This document shows positions 26,634-35,405 of a stretch of DNA of 64,000 bases, in pieces. Position 1 is the stretch's first letter. Each line of letters opens with the position of its first letter. Origin of the DNA: Nostoc sp. CMAA1605 (GTDB lineage Bacteria > Cyanobacteriota > Cyanobacteriia > Cyanobacteriales > Nostocaceae). Both the position numbers and the translations under genes were made by a program. The notes under the pieces were generated by a model. The model searched no databases and had not been told where the DNA came from. It saw only the letters and a program-made list of their open reading frames with translations. The DNA lies in assembly GCF_021596505.1 (NCBI RefSeq), contig NZ_PJIZ01000002.1, positions 121,866-185,865 on the forward strand, read 5' to 3'.

Positions 26634-28535
26634 ATGATGCTGAATTTCATAGATAAAATAGGTAACTGGAATCCACAGTTATTTCGGGAAATTAAAGGTC
26701 GGCTCAAAGTTTTTAATATAGTGATTGCTGTTGGCTTATCACTATTAGGACAACTAGGAACTTTTCTTTATCAATTTGCTGATTATCCTGGCGCAAAATA
26801 TTCTATGTCCGGGACATATTGCAATCTAGCCCCAGGTTATCTTGAACGCCTCAATATCTTGTCCCAATTAATTACTCAAGTCCAACAACAGATTAATATA
26901 TATAGCGGTCAACCCAACTTTGATAAAGTCAAGTTACAAGCACTAAAAACCCAATTAGCCAGTTTCCAAACAGAACAGACCAATATTAATAGAAATCTCT
27001 ATGAGACATACTGTCCTACTGCTCAAATCAATTTCACTCTTTGGTGGCGGGATCACTGGGAATATATTTTTCTCACATTAAGTGTGGTTTTTGTGTTTAT
27101 TTTGTTAGTAGCTGGTACATATCTGCTCATTAATAATTTAGCTCAGGAGGAACGACGGGGGACACTGAATTTTTTGCGTCTGACTCCCCAATCAGAAATG
27201 AGCATTTTAATAGGCAAAATGTTAGGAGCGCCGATTGTCATTTATCTGATAGTATTTGCAGCCTTACCTTTACATTTTCTTTCCGGTTTATCTGCCAAAA
27301 TCGCCTTGAGCCACATCCTCATCTTTGATATTTTGCTTGTTGGTTGTTGCGCTTTCTTTTATAGTTACGCACTTTTATTTGGCTTAATTAGTCGTTGGTT
27401 TAGTGGATTTCAACCTTGGTTAGCTAGTGGTGCAGTTTTATTATTCTTGTTTACAACTATTAACTTAGCTTCTTATAGCTCTGATGGTAGCAATACAGCC
27501 ATATGGTTGAGAATATTAAGCCCATTTGACATGATGGGTTATCTATTTGGTAATCTATTCCGCAATTATAGGGATCAATCCCTAGATGAATTACAATTTT
27601 TCTACTTACCATTAGGTAAAAGTCTTGTAGGTTTATTAGCCTTACACTTATTTAACTACGGTGTTGGTATCTACTGGGCTTGGCAAGCATTACAGCGTCG
27701 ATTTCGCAATCCTGAAACAGCAGTTTTAAGTAAAGGTCAAAGCTATTTTTTGGTAGGTTGTTTTCAGTTCATCTTTTGGGGATTTACTCTCCAGTCTGCA
27801 AATAACTCCTGTTATCCTTATTATGGGAGTAATTGCTACTATGATGTGAATCTTCAAATCAGCAGAAACTTGGTTTTTATTGTATTGTTTAACGTGGCGT
27901 TGGTATTTGCCCTGATGATTATGTTGTCGCCCCATCGCCAGCAAATTCAAGACTGGTCACGCTATAGTTACCATGAAGTGTCTAATCAGCAAAAGTTTTG
28001 GCGTAGTTCTTGGTTAAAAGATGCAATTTGGGGAGAGAAAAGCCCATCTTTGACAGCAATTGCTATTAACCTTTTAGTTATGATGACACCTGTAGTTATT
28101 TGGATAATCATTGCACCTGTATTAAATTTCAGAAATAGCAACGCTCTTGGTTGGATGAACGACATTGGGAGGATGAAGGCAGTTTTAAGTGTAGCCTTAT
28201 TGGTCAGCATGGCAATGATTTATGCTGCCATATTACAAACTATGTTGATGCTAAAAAATCCTCAACGGGGTATCTGGGCAGTTGGCACTATGGCTTTAGT
28301 CATGTTTCTCCCACCGGCGATTCTAGGATTAGGCGGCATTTATCCTGAAAATTATCCTTCAGTGTGGCTATTTTCGACTTTTCCTTGGGCGGGTGTAAAA
28401 GACTCTGCAACTACTACTGTTTTTATGTCACTTTTAGCTGAGTTGACAGTGTTAGGATTGTTGATTTTTTACCTCAACCAGCAAATCAAAACAGCAGGGG
28501 AATCTGCGAGTAAAGCTTTATTAGCTGGACGCTAA
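26634..28535 (+). CDS. ABC-2 type transporter permease (subunit 1)
   Basis: 633 residues with about twelve hydrophobic segments in two halves. The N-terminus NFIDKIGNWNPQLFREIKGRL is almost the same as that of the next gene, and both share the inner motif EERRGTLNFLRLTPQS (EERRDTLNFIRLSPQS in the paralogue) and WGEKSP, showing a duplication. The region between the first helix and the second (residues about 45-135) is an extracytoplasmic loop with several cysteines (GTYCNLAPG, ETYCP) that could form disulfides. ATG at 26634 or 26637 are both possible. Predicted transmembrane partner of the preceding ATPase. Confidence 0.85.
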   Translation: MMLNFIDKIGNWNPQLFREIKGRLKVFNIVIAVGLSLLGQLGTFLYQFADYPGAKYSMSGTYCNLAPGYLERLNILSQLITQVQQQINIYSGQPNFDKVKLQALKTQLASFQTEQTNINRNLYETYCPTAQINFTLWWRDHWEYIFLTLSVVFVFILLVAGTYLLINNLAQEERRGTLNFLRLTPQSEMSILIGKMLGAPIVIYLIVFAALPLHFLSGLSAKIALSHILIFDILLVGCCAFFYSYALLFGLISRWFSGFQPWLASGAVLLFLFTTINLASYSSDGSNTAIWLRILSPFDMMGYLFGNLFRNYRDQSLDELQFFYLPLGKSLVGLLALHLFNYGVGIYWAWQALQRRFRNPETAVLSKGQSYFLVGCFQFIFWGFTLQSANNSCYPYYGSNCYYDVNLQISRNLVFIVLFNVALVFALMIMLSPHRQQIQDWSRYSYHEVSNQQKFWRSSWLKDAIWGEKSPSLTAIAINLLVMMTPVVIWIIIAPVLNFRNSNALGWMNDIGRMKAVLSVALLVSMAMIYAAILQTMLMLKNPQRGIWAVGTMALVMFLPPAILGLGGIYPENYPSVWLFSTFPWAGVKDSATTTVFMSLLAELTVLGLLIFYLNQQIKTAGESASKALLAGR

Positions 28536-28646
28536 ATCTATCAATCATCTGAGGTTTATAGTTTAGGAATATATTCCTGACTATCAACTTGAAATATCTA
28601 CCATTTGTGTCAGTTACTTTCATCTAACACTTCTGGATTTTTCACT

Positions 28647-30308
28647 ATGCAAACTAACTTGATAAATCAAATCGGAGACTGGAATCCGCAATTATTACGA
28701 GAGATTAAAGGGCGATTGCATAAACGCAATGTGTTAATCATCATGGTTGCTTCCTTCCTGACGCAGTTGGTGGTGTTCCTTTATTTTCAAGGTCTTTTAC
28801 CCAGTGAACCAATCGGTTCAAATAGATATTGTCGAGGTCAGAATTTAGAGATTTACAATGAATGCTTTTTAGATAATTCTGGGAATCTGGATATAAATTG
28901 GCAAGTGTGGTTTCAAGACACATTTAGCTGGCTGAGTATTCTGGGAATTTTTATAATTATTGTGGCGGGTAGTTACCTACTCATTAATGATTTATCTACG
29001 GAAGAAAGACGCGATACACTCAACTTTATTCGCTTGAGTCCACAATCACCCCAAAGTATTCTTTTCGGTAAACTTTTAGGAGTTCCCATCTTAGTCTATT
29101 TGGGAGTATGCCTAGCTATTCCGTTTCATTTATGGTTAGGTTTAAACGCGCAAATCCCTTTAGGTTTGATTTGCGGTTTCTATATTCTGTTTCTTACTAC
29201 CAGTTTACTTTACTTTAGTGGATCACTGTTATTTGGCTTGGTTGGTTCTTGGTTAGGTAGCTTTCAAGCATGGTTAGGAAGTGGCGCAGTTTTGGGATTT
29301 TTGTTAATAACTCAACAAGCAATCACAAATAGTAATACCAGTAATCACCCATTTATAATTTTGAATTTCATGAATCCGTACTATGTGATTTCCAGCTTGG
29401 GAACCGACACAAGTAGGATTGATTTCACTAATGTGCGTTGGTTTAATTTCCTAATAGGAAATAGTTGGGTAGAAATGATTGGTTTTACAGTAGTGATTCA
29501 TTTAGTGGGAGCTTATTTTTTCTGGCAATCATTACAAAGATGCTTCCGCGATCGCAATGCTACCATGCTGAGTAAACAACAGAGTTACTGGCTCACATCA
29601 GCTTTCACAATTATTACTGTAGGCTTTGCTAACTGGTCACAATTAGTCTTCGGTGATGGTAGTTATACTTACGCCATGCGAGAAAACATCGCTTGTTTGA
29701 TGTTTCTGGACTTGTTTTTTTGCTTGTATTTAATTGCAGCCTTAACTCCCCATCGTCAGACATTACAAGATTGGGCGCGTTATCGTCATTTCGGCACTCA
29801 ACAGGGTAAAAAGCTGAATTTAGTTCAAGATTTGATTTGGGGTGAAAAAAGTCCGGCGATGTTGGCGATCGCAATTAATGTCATGATTGCCATTACAGGC
29901 TTGAGTTTATTTACCCTTGTTTCTTTAGGTGATCAATATGATAAAGTCAACTCCTTAATCGCCCTCATCTTTGCTGGTAGTCTCACCCTCATCTATGCAG
30001 CCTTAACACAGCTACTTCTATTGATGAAACACGGACAACGCCTATTTTTGACTAATGGTGTGATGATCGGTGTGATGATCTTACCAGTCGTAGCTTTGGG
30101 TATACTGTTTTCCTCTCCTCAACACTATACTTTCCTTTGGCTATTTTCCGTAGCTGCACCCGTGGTTGCTTTATATACATCAGGTGAAGTAATAATAATT
30201 ACTTCCCTTATGGCAATTATCGGACACACAATCCTTTTGAGTTTCATGTTGTTGCTAATGACGCGCCAATTAAAGAAAGCTGGGGAGTCAGCAACAAAGG
30301 CATTGTAG
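28647..30308 (+). CDS. ABC-2 type transporter permease (subunit 2, paralogue of the preceding gene)
   Basis: 553 residues from ATG 28647, chosen because the protein then starts MQTNLINQIGDWNPQLLREI, parallel to the upstream paralogue; an upstream start at 28605 would add 14 unmatched residues. It has about twelve hydrophobic segments, the shared motifs EERRDTLNFIRLSPQS and WGEKSPAMLAIAINV, and a loop with three cysteines (YCRGQNLEIYNEC) after the first helix. It ends with the same KKAGESATKAL tail as subunit 1 (KTAGESASKALL). Together with subunit 1 and the ATPase it completes an ABC-2 transporter. Confidence 0.85.
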   Translation: MQTNLINQIGDWNPQLLREIKGRLHKRNVLIIMVASFLTQLVVFLYFQGLLPSEPIGSNRYCRGQNLEIYNECFLDNSGNLDINWQVWFQDTFSWLSILGIFIIIVAGSYLLINDLSTEERRDTLNFIRLSPQSPQSILFGKLLGVPILVYLGVCLAIPFHLWLGLNAQIPLGLICGFYILFLTTSLLYFSGSLLFGLVGSWLGSFQAWLGSGAVLGFLLITQQAITNSNTSNHPFIILNFMNPYYVISSLGTDTSRIDFTNVRWFNFLIGNSWVEMIGFTVVIHLVGAYFFWQSLQRCFRDRNATMLSKQQSYWLTSAFTIITVGFANWSQLVFGDGSYTYAMRENIACLMFLDLFFCLYLIAALTPHRQTLQDWARYRHFGTQQGKKLNLVQDLIWGEKSPAMLAIAINVMIAITGLSLFTLVSLGDQYDKVNSLIALIFAGSLTLIYAALTQLLLLMKHGQRLFLTNGVMIGVMILPVVALGILFSSPQHYTFLWLFSVAAPVVALYTSGEVIIITSLMAIIGHTILLSFMLLLMTRQLKKAGESATKAL

Positions 30309-30405
30309 CTAGTAGTTAATTAACACCAAGGAGAGAAAAGGTTTACGCTCAGGTATGCAAAAGAGTAGAATCTGAGGCTAACAGGCAGCATAATTTTTCA
30401 TTGTC

Positions 30406-31164
30406 ATGCCACAAGCTAACTCAATTGCCATTCAATTTTGTGATGTTACCCTGAGTCGTAACCGTCGTTCTCTGGTGTCAAATCTCAATTTTGCGATTCA
30501 TCACGGAGAAGCATTAGTATTACTTGGACGTAGTGGTAGCGGTAAAACTACCACTATGAAATTAATTAACCGCTTATTGACACCCAGCCAAGGTGAGGTG
30601 TTATTTAATGGTGTAGCGACTACCCAATGGGATGAAATTAAACTGCGGCGGAAAATTGGCTATGTTATTCAAGAAACTGGTCTATTTCCCCATTTCACAG
30701 TCGAACGCAATGTGGGTTTAGTCCCTTCTTTAGAAGGTTGGAAACCCAAACAAATTAAAACCAGAGTATACGAATTATTACATTTAGTAGGACTAGATCC
30801 AGCGCAATTTGCTAGGCGTTATCCCCATGAATTATCGGGGGGACAAAGACAAAGGGTAGGCGTAGCTAGAGCTTTAGCCGCCGATCCTCCGGTATTATTA
30901 ATGGATGAACCCTTTGGTGCGCTTGATCCAATTACGCGCTTAGAATTACAACAAGAATTTCGGCGGTTGCAACGGGAATTAGGTAAAACAGTGGTGTTTG
31001 TCACCCACGATATTCAAGAAGCCTTTGTTTTAGCATCACGCATTGGGTTAATGTATGGGGGAGAATTGGTAGTGTTAGGTACCAAGGATGAATTCATGCA
31101 ATCCCAACATCCAGAAACTCTGGCTTTTCTCCAATGTCTGCGTTCCCAGCAAGACAACCTATGA
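30406..31164 (+). CDS. Osmoprotectant-type ABC transporter ATP-binding protein (OpuCA/ProV-like)
   Basis: 252 residues: Walker A GRSGSGKTTTMKLINRL near 45, the Q-loop RRKIGYVIQETGLFPHFTV, signature LSGGQRQRVGVARALAADP near 148, Walker B VLLMDEPFGALDP near 168, H-loop VFVTHDIQEA. The sequence KLINRL and IGYVIQ are typical of the glycine betaine/choline (OpuCA, OsmV) group, but the C-terminal CBS domains of OpuCA are absent. The permease gene follows with an ATGA overlap. No substrate-binding protein is found on either side, so it must be encoded elsewhere or the real substrate differs. Confidence 0.85.
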   Translation: MPQANSIAIQFCDVTLSRNRRSLVSNLNFAIHHGEALVLLGRSGSGKTTTMKLINRLLTPSQGEVLFNGVATTQWDEIKLRRKIGYVIQETGLFPHFTVERNVGLVPSLEGWKPKQIKTRVYELLHLVGLDPAQFARRYPHELSGGQRQRVGVARALAADPPVLLMDEPFGALDPITRLELQQEFRRLQRELGKTVVFVTHDIQEAFVLASRIGLMYGGELVVLGTKDEFMQSQHPETLAFLQCLRSQQDNL

Positions 31165-31793
31165 AAGATTTCTTTTTAGTGAAGTATGCTCCAGAAATTT
31201 TACAACACACACTAGAGCATTTATTTTTAGTAGGTGTTGCTATTAGTATTGCCATTATTGTGGGGATTCCTCTAGGAATTTTCATCACCCGGCAAAAGCA
31301 ACTCCGACAACCCATTTTAGGTGTTGTTAATATCCTACAAACTATTCCGAGTTTAGCTTTATTTGGGTTACTAATCCCTGTACCTGTAATTGGCGGAGTT
31401 GGTGCTGTTCCGGCAATTGTGGCTTTAACTTTATATTCCTTATTGCCGATAATTCGTAATACTTATACAGGAATTACCAGCGTAGATCCTGCAATTCGCG
31501 AAGCTGGGCGGGGGATGGGAATGACTGATAGACAATTGTTATTTCAGGTAGAAATTCCCTTAGCAATGGCGGTAATTTTGGCAGGGGTGAGAGTTGCAAC
31601 GGTGATTGCAATTGGGGTTGCGACTATTGCGGCTGCAATTGGGGCTGGGGGTTTAGGCGTATTTATCTTTCGAGGAATTGCTATTGTGAATAACCAGTTA
31701 ATTTTAGCAGGTGCAGTTCCAGCCGCCGCGATCGCTTTATTGGCAGATTCCTTAATTGGTTGGCTAGAAAAAAAGTTAAAGGTAGAAAATTAA
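31161..31793 (+). CDS. Osmoprotectant-type ABC transporter permease (OpuCB/ProW-like)
   Basis: 210 residues from ATG 31161, which overlaps the TGA of the ATPase gene as ATGA and therefore points to coupled translation; a longer reading from 31134 lies inside the upstream gene and is not preferred. Five to six hydrophobic segments and the EAA-type cytoplasmic loop AIREAGRGMGMTDRQLLFQVEIPLA (about residues 123-147) that docks on the ATPase. The segment LQTIPSLALFGLLIP is characteristic of the OpuCB/OsmW/ProW permeases. Together with the preceding gene it forms a membrane importer module lacking a local binding protein. Confidence 0.87.
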   Translation: MKDFFLVKYAPEILQHTLEHLFLVGVAISIAIIVGIPLGIFITRQKQLRQPILGVVNILQTIPSLALFGLLIPVPVIGGVGAVPAIVALTLYSLLPIIRNTYTGITSVDPAIREAGRGMGMTDRQLLFQVEIPLAMAVILAGVRVATVIAIGVATIAAAIGAGGLGVFIFRGIAIVNNQLILAGAVPAAAIALLADSLIGWLEKKLKVEN

Positions 31794-31898
31794 GTTTCAT
31801 CAAAATTTATCTGGGTAATCATTCCCTAGTCTAGTAGAATTTTTTTGGTTTAGCAGTATTTATAGATTTATGTTTTTGACTAAAAAAGGGAACTAAAC

Positions 31899-32567
31899 AT
31901 GATTTTATCTACCCAACAAGAAATTCCCCTAGCTGAACAAATTCAGGCACTCCAGAGTTTTTGTATCATGACTCAAAACCCTGCAACGTTCTCAGCAATT
32001 TATGATTTAGACGCGATTCTCGCTAAAACAGAACTCAGCACCATCTCTGTAGAATATCTCAAATCACAACCAGAAGTAGCAGCAATTATTCAGGAACGTT
32101 ATTTAGCCCCCGTACCAGATGTAGCCAAATTACTCACCTATTCGCCAGATTCCTTGGGTTATCAGTTTGCAGCGTATCTAACCGCAAACAACTTTGATCC
32201 TACATTTTATCGTCCCAGAGAAGTCAAAGACGATATTAGTTATGTTAGTTTGCGCCGCAGTCAAACCCACGATATCCATCATATTGTGACTGGGTTTAAG
32301 ACTGACGCGTCAGGGGAACTGGGGTTACAAGCTTTTCAGCTAGCACAGATGAAATCGCCCATTGCGATCGCTATTATGACTGCTGGTATTATTAACTTCT
32401 TGAATAATACCCCAGAATTAGCAGCCATTATGCAGTATATTTATCGCGGTTGGGAAATGGGACTCAAAGCAAAACCCTTGATGGCACAAAAATGGGAAGA
32501 TAATTGGGAAAAACCCTTAACTCAATGGCGTAGTGAATTGGGAATTACAGTTTTCCATCCCAACTAG
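31899..32567 (+). CDS. Coq4 family protein
   Basis: 222 residues. The zinc-ligand motif H-D-x-x-H-x11-E of Coq4 is complete: H124, D125, H128 and E140 in THDIHHIVTGFKTDASGE. The overall length and the flanking segment LGYQFAAYLTANNFDP agree with the family. In eukaryotes Coq4 works in ubiquinone assembly and was proposed to remove the C1 carboxyl group of the ring; cyanobacteria make plastoquinone and phylloquinone instead, so the bacterial homologue's substrate is unknown. It stands alone, with a 105-bp upstream gap. Confidence 0.85.
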   Translation: MILSTQQEIPLAEQIQALQSFCIMTQNPATFSAIYDLDAILAKTELSTISVEYLKSQPEVAAIIQERYLAPVPDVAKLLTYSPDSLGYQFAAYLTANNFDPTFYRPREVKDDISYVSLRRSQTHDIHHIVTGFKTDASGELGLQAFQLAQMKSPIAIAIMTAGIINFLNNTPELAAIMQYIYRGWEMGLKAKPLMAQKWEDNWEKPLTQWRSELGITVFHPN

Positions 32568-32597
32568 GAATTGTATCTTATTGATTATTTCTTGACA

Positions 32598-32664
32598 TCC
32601 TCACTACCCTAAAAGTGCGGTGAGTCCTGAACCGTGCTAACGCATCGCTAACACGATTCAGGTT
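32598..32664. repeat. Possible IS200/IS605-type end remnant or MITE with hairpins
   Basis: TCTTGACATCCTCACTACCC then a hairpin with arms CTCAC and GTGAG around an A-rich loop, followed by the inverted repeat CCTGAACCGTG / CACGATTCAGG (11 bp, one mismatch; about 32627-32661). In cyanobacterial genomes a CTTGACATCCTC start next to such a hairpin is often seen at ends of IS200/IS605-group elements or their internally deleted forms. No transposase is linked here. Confidence 0.35.
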
Positions 32665-32704
32665 TAACATCCATTGCAATTTTGTTTATAAAAAAAGTAT
32701 AGAG

Positions 32705-33445
32705 ATGATTTTTAAGCTGCAAACAATCATTAAAACTTTTATTTCCGCTACCATTATCGGTTTATCCACTGCTAGCAATCAAGCACTATCTCAAACTCTC
32801 AAACTAGCTCCTAATCTAGTTAATTTCAACTCTGACGCTGGAGAAAATTTATTAATTACTAGTCGTCATCGGGAAGACTTCTTTCCTTTAAGTAGCCAGT
32901 TTATTACTCAAAATAATCAAGCCTATTGTGGTGTCGCTAGTATTGTAATGGTTTTAAATAGCTTGGAAATTTCTGCACCAGTAGCACCACAATATTCTCC
33001 CTATAGAATTTTTACACAAGAGAACTTTTTTAGTAATCCCAAAACTCAAGCAGTCATTACTCCAGAAAAAGTCTCACGTCAAGGTATGACTTTGGCAGAA
33101 TTGGGAGGATTAATTGCTAGTTATCATGTGAGCGTTAAAGTCTATCATGCTGCCGATTCTAATATAGAGGAATTTAGAAAAATGGCGGCTGCCAATTTAC
33201 AACAGCCAGGAAATTTTGTCATTGTTAATTATTTACGCAAAGAAATTAATCAGGAACGTGGGGGACACATATCGCCTTTAGCCGCATATAACGAGCAGAC
33301 AGATAGATTTTTAATTATGGATGTCTCCCGTTATAAATATCCGCCCGTTTGGGTGAAGACAATGGATTTGTGGAAAGCAATGAATACAGTTGATTCAGTT
33401 TCCGGTAAAACGCGAGGATTTGTATTTATTAGTAAATCTCCATGA
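32705..33445 (+). CDS. pcs: Phytochelatin synthase-like glutathione hydrolase/transpeptidase
   Basis: 246 residues. A signal-like hydrophobic N-terminus (TFISATIIGLSTASNQALSQ) precedes a papain-fold phytochelatin synthase domain. The catalytic triad is complete: C75 in AYCGVASIVMVLNS, H188 in GGHISPLAAY and D206 in FLIMDVSRY; the spacing (113 and 18 residues) is the same as C70-H183-D201 of the structurally known Nostoc enzyme. Like other bacterial forms it lacks the C-terminal Cys-rich domain of plant enzymes and mainly cleaves glutathione to gamma-Glu-Cys and glycine. It lies 2 kb from the interrupted gamma-glutamyltransferase gene, another glutathione-acting enzyme. Confidence 0.93.
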   Translation: MIFKLQTIIKTFISATIIGLSTASNQALSQTLKLAPNLVNFNSDAGENLLITSRHREDFFPLSSQFITQNNQAYCGVASIVMVLNSLEISAPVAPQYSPYRIFTQENFFSNPKTQAVITPEKVSRQGMTLAELGGLIASYHVSVKVYHAADSNIEEFRKMAAANLQQPGNFVIVNYLRKEINQERGGHISPLAAYNEQTDRFLIMDVSRYKYPPVWVKTMDLWKAMNTVDSVSGKTRGFVFISKSP

Positions 33446-33468
33446 TGAGCAAATATATAAGAGATCAT

Positions 33469-34077
33469 TCATGGAATCAAATCAGCCTCACAAAGCAACA
33501 AAATAGTATTTAAAAAAGACTTTAACTCTGGACACTGATTCACCGCATCCATTAAATTATTTTTCCGCAAAATACTGGCTGCATCACGCGTTTTACTATA
33601 ACTGCGTTTACATTTACCGATTTCAAATATTTCTTTAATGTGATACGAAGGAGGCTTATCGTGATTGACTTGTTCGGGTAAACCCCCTGGTGCTGATTTA
33701 TTATGCTTGGCTAACTTTTGAATTGTTGACCAATAAGGTAACAACCACGCTTCAAAATCATACTGCGCTACATGAGGATAAAAATTAGGATTTTTACCTA
33801 CCCATGCGGTCATTTTAGCTTTAGCATCTGCGCCATTTTGAAAATCATTTGTACCTGTATATACGTCAGTTAATGCAATCACCGCATTAGCCGCATCACT
33901 CCCACTAAGCAAATTTTCCACAATCCGCCTCAGTTTTTCCGCTTTAGGAATACGCCCATCATAGGGAAGAAATTGCAATTTAGGCATTTTCTTTTGCAAT
34001 CTTGATTTTAGAAAGTCTAGTAGAATTGGTTTAAAGGCTGTTTCCGTTGCACCCTCAACTAAAATCACTATTTTCAT
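33469..34077 (-). CDS. TOPRIM-like DUF4276 protein, partner of the AAA ATPase
   Basis: 202 residues from ATG 34077, whose first bases overlap the TGA of the upstream AAA gene (ATGA), showing translational coupling; a start at 34107 is possible but lies inside that gene. The N-terminus MKIVILVEGATETAF carries the VEG-x-T-E pattern of a TOPRIM motif (E8, E12), and IALTDVYTG (D71) resembles the second acidic TOPRIM motif. The following QYDFEAWLL is a known feature of DUF4276 proteins. TOPRIM proteins bind metal and cut or join nucleic acid. By analogy with OLD, Gabija and PARIS systems this would be the nuclease or toxin of a defense pair (inference). Confidence 0.75.
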   Translation of the reverse strand: MKIVILVEGATETAFKPILLDFLKSRLQKKMPKLQFLPYDGRIPKAEKLRRIVENLLSGSDAANAVIALTDVYTGTNDFQNGADAKAKMTAWVGKNPNFYPHVAQYDFEAWLLPYWSTIQKLAKHNKSAPGGLPEQVNHDKPPSYHIKEIFEIGKCKRSYSKTRDAASILRKNNLMDAVNQCPELKSFLNTILLLCEADLIP

Positions 34078-35225
34078 GGACGACCACCGATTAAATTCAT
34101 AGCCCAAACTTGATCTAAACTATAGTCTTGTAACCATTTGTCTAAATCAAAAGCATCAGCCCAATTCATAGTTGTCAAACCATCTTCAGCATCACATACT
34201 AACACTTCTTCAGCAGATAAAAACCTAATTAATCTATCTGAATGTGTGGCAACAATTAACTGGGTTCTTTGAGATGCTTCTCTCATTAAATCAGCCAATA
34301 GCCTTAATAATTCTGGGTGTAAACTGACTTCTGGTTCATCTATGAGGGTGACAACAGATAAATCTGGGCTTTGTAACAGTGTGACTAACCATAAAAACCT
34401 TAAGATTCCCTCAGATAATTGGTGCATATAGAGGGGTTGGGAAAAGTTTTTATCTTTCCAAGTCATGGTCAAAGTACCTGCTGCAACTGGGGGAAATCCT
34501 AGTCTCTCAAAATCGGGAAAAGCCGCAGCTAAGGTATCTTCTATAATTTCAAATCTTTCAGCATCTGTTTCTCGTAAATAATACAGACAAGAGACTAAAT
34601 CCTCACCATTAGAACCAGGTAAAGTCGCCGGACGCATTGATTGCGGAAGCCTAACTGGACTTTTCGGGGCAACATTCAATGCACCATAAAAACTACAGGA
34701 AGCCAATCTTTTACGAAAATTCTCAGGTTCTTGGTACATTTTAGGAACTTGGGACAGAGAAGTTTCTAAAGGATTATGCTCCCAATTAGGACGTAATAGC
34801 TTTTGATCATCTGGGCTAAAATATTTGACATCTAAACCGCGAGATTCAATATGCTTAAATGGTTCAGATGCGTAAATATTATTTTGTTGTGTCAGAGTTT
34901 CTAAAGCAATTTCATAGGATAAAGCTTTAGGAATCACTTCTACATGATAATCAAGTGGTGCATATTTGGGTACACTCATTGACAAAGAAATATTTAAACT
35001 ATGAGAGCGATCACGAGTCATAATCTCACTCAATCCCCCCCATTCAGAAATTTTGGGTTCTAACTGACCTTTGGCTGAGGCTGCTAAGAGTAAAAAAATC
35101 TCTAAAAGTGAAGTTTTACCTACACCATTAGCCCCAATCATCACCGTTAATGGACGCATCTTGATAGATAAATCATATAAACGACGATATCCATGAATAT
35201 GTATATTTTCAAATAAATTCATCAT
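34074..35225 (-). CDS. AAA family ATPase (OLD/RecF-like, AAA_21 type)
   Basis: 383 residues. Walker A GANGVGKTSLLEIFLLL at 31-47, ABC-like signature MHQLSEGILRFLWLV near 270, Walker B VVTLIDEPEVSLHPELLRLL near 295 and the switch motif IVATHSDRLIRFL near 330. This is the pattern of SMC/OLD-type ATPases that hold a nucleotide-dependent clamp. The N-terminal FENIHIHGYRRLYDL is typical of this class. It is the first gene of a two-gene unit with the DUF4276 gene; the pair is flanked by unrelated metabolic genes on the other strand, as expected for a mobile defense cassette. ATPase family is certain, role in phage defense is inference. Confidence 0.88.
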   Translation of the reverse strand: MMNLFENIHIHGYRRLYDLSIKMRPLTVMIGANGVGKTSLLEIFLLLAASAKGQLEPKISEWGGLSEIMTRDRSHSLNISLSMSVPKYAPLDYHVEVIPKALSYEIALETLTQQNNIYASEPFKHIESRGLDVKYFSPDDQKLLRPNWEHNPLETSLSQVPKMYQEPENFRKRLASCSFYGALNVAPKSPVRLPQSMRPATLPGSNGEDLVSCLYYLRETDAERFEIIEDTLAAAFPDFERLGFPPVAAGTLTMTWKDKNFSQPLYMHQLSEGILRFLWLVTLLQSPDLSVVTLIDEPEVSLHPELLRLLADLMREASQRTQLIVATHSDRLIRFLSAEEVLVCDAEDGLTTMNWADAFDLDKWLQDYSLDQVWAMNLIGGRP

Positions 35226-35405
35226 GATTATTTACTTTATGGCAGTATAATTATTACGCATTTTTTTATGATGTTAAACAAATCATCTCCCTAATTTCAA
35301 CTCTCAATTATTCCTACAACCAAATAAATGTCTGTCATTCACCCTTCATAATCTTCTGGGTAAACGCGCCCCTTTGTGTTGAAATATCTATCTATTTTTA
35401 CCCAA

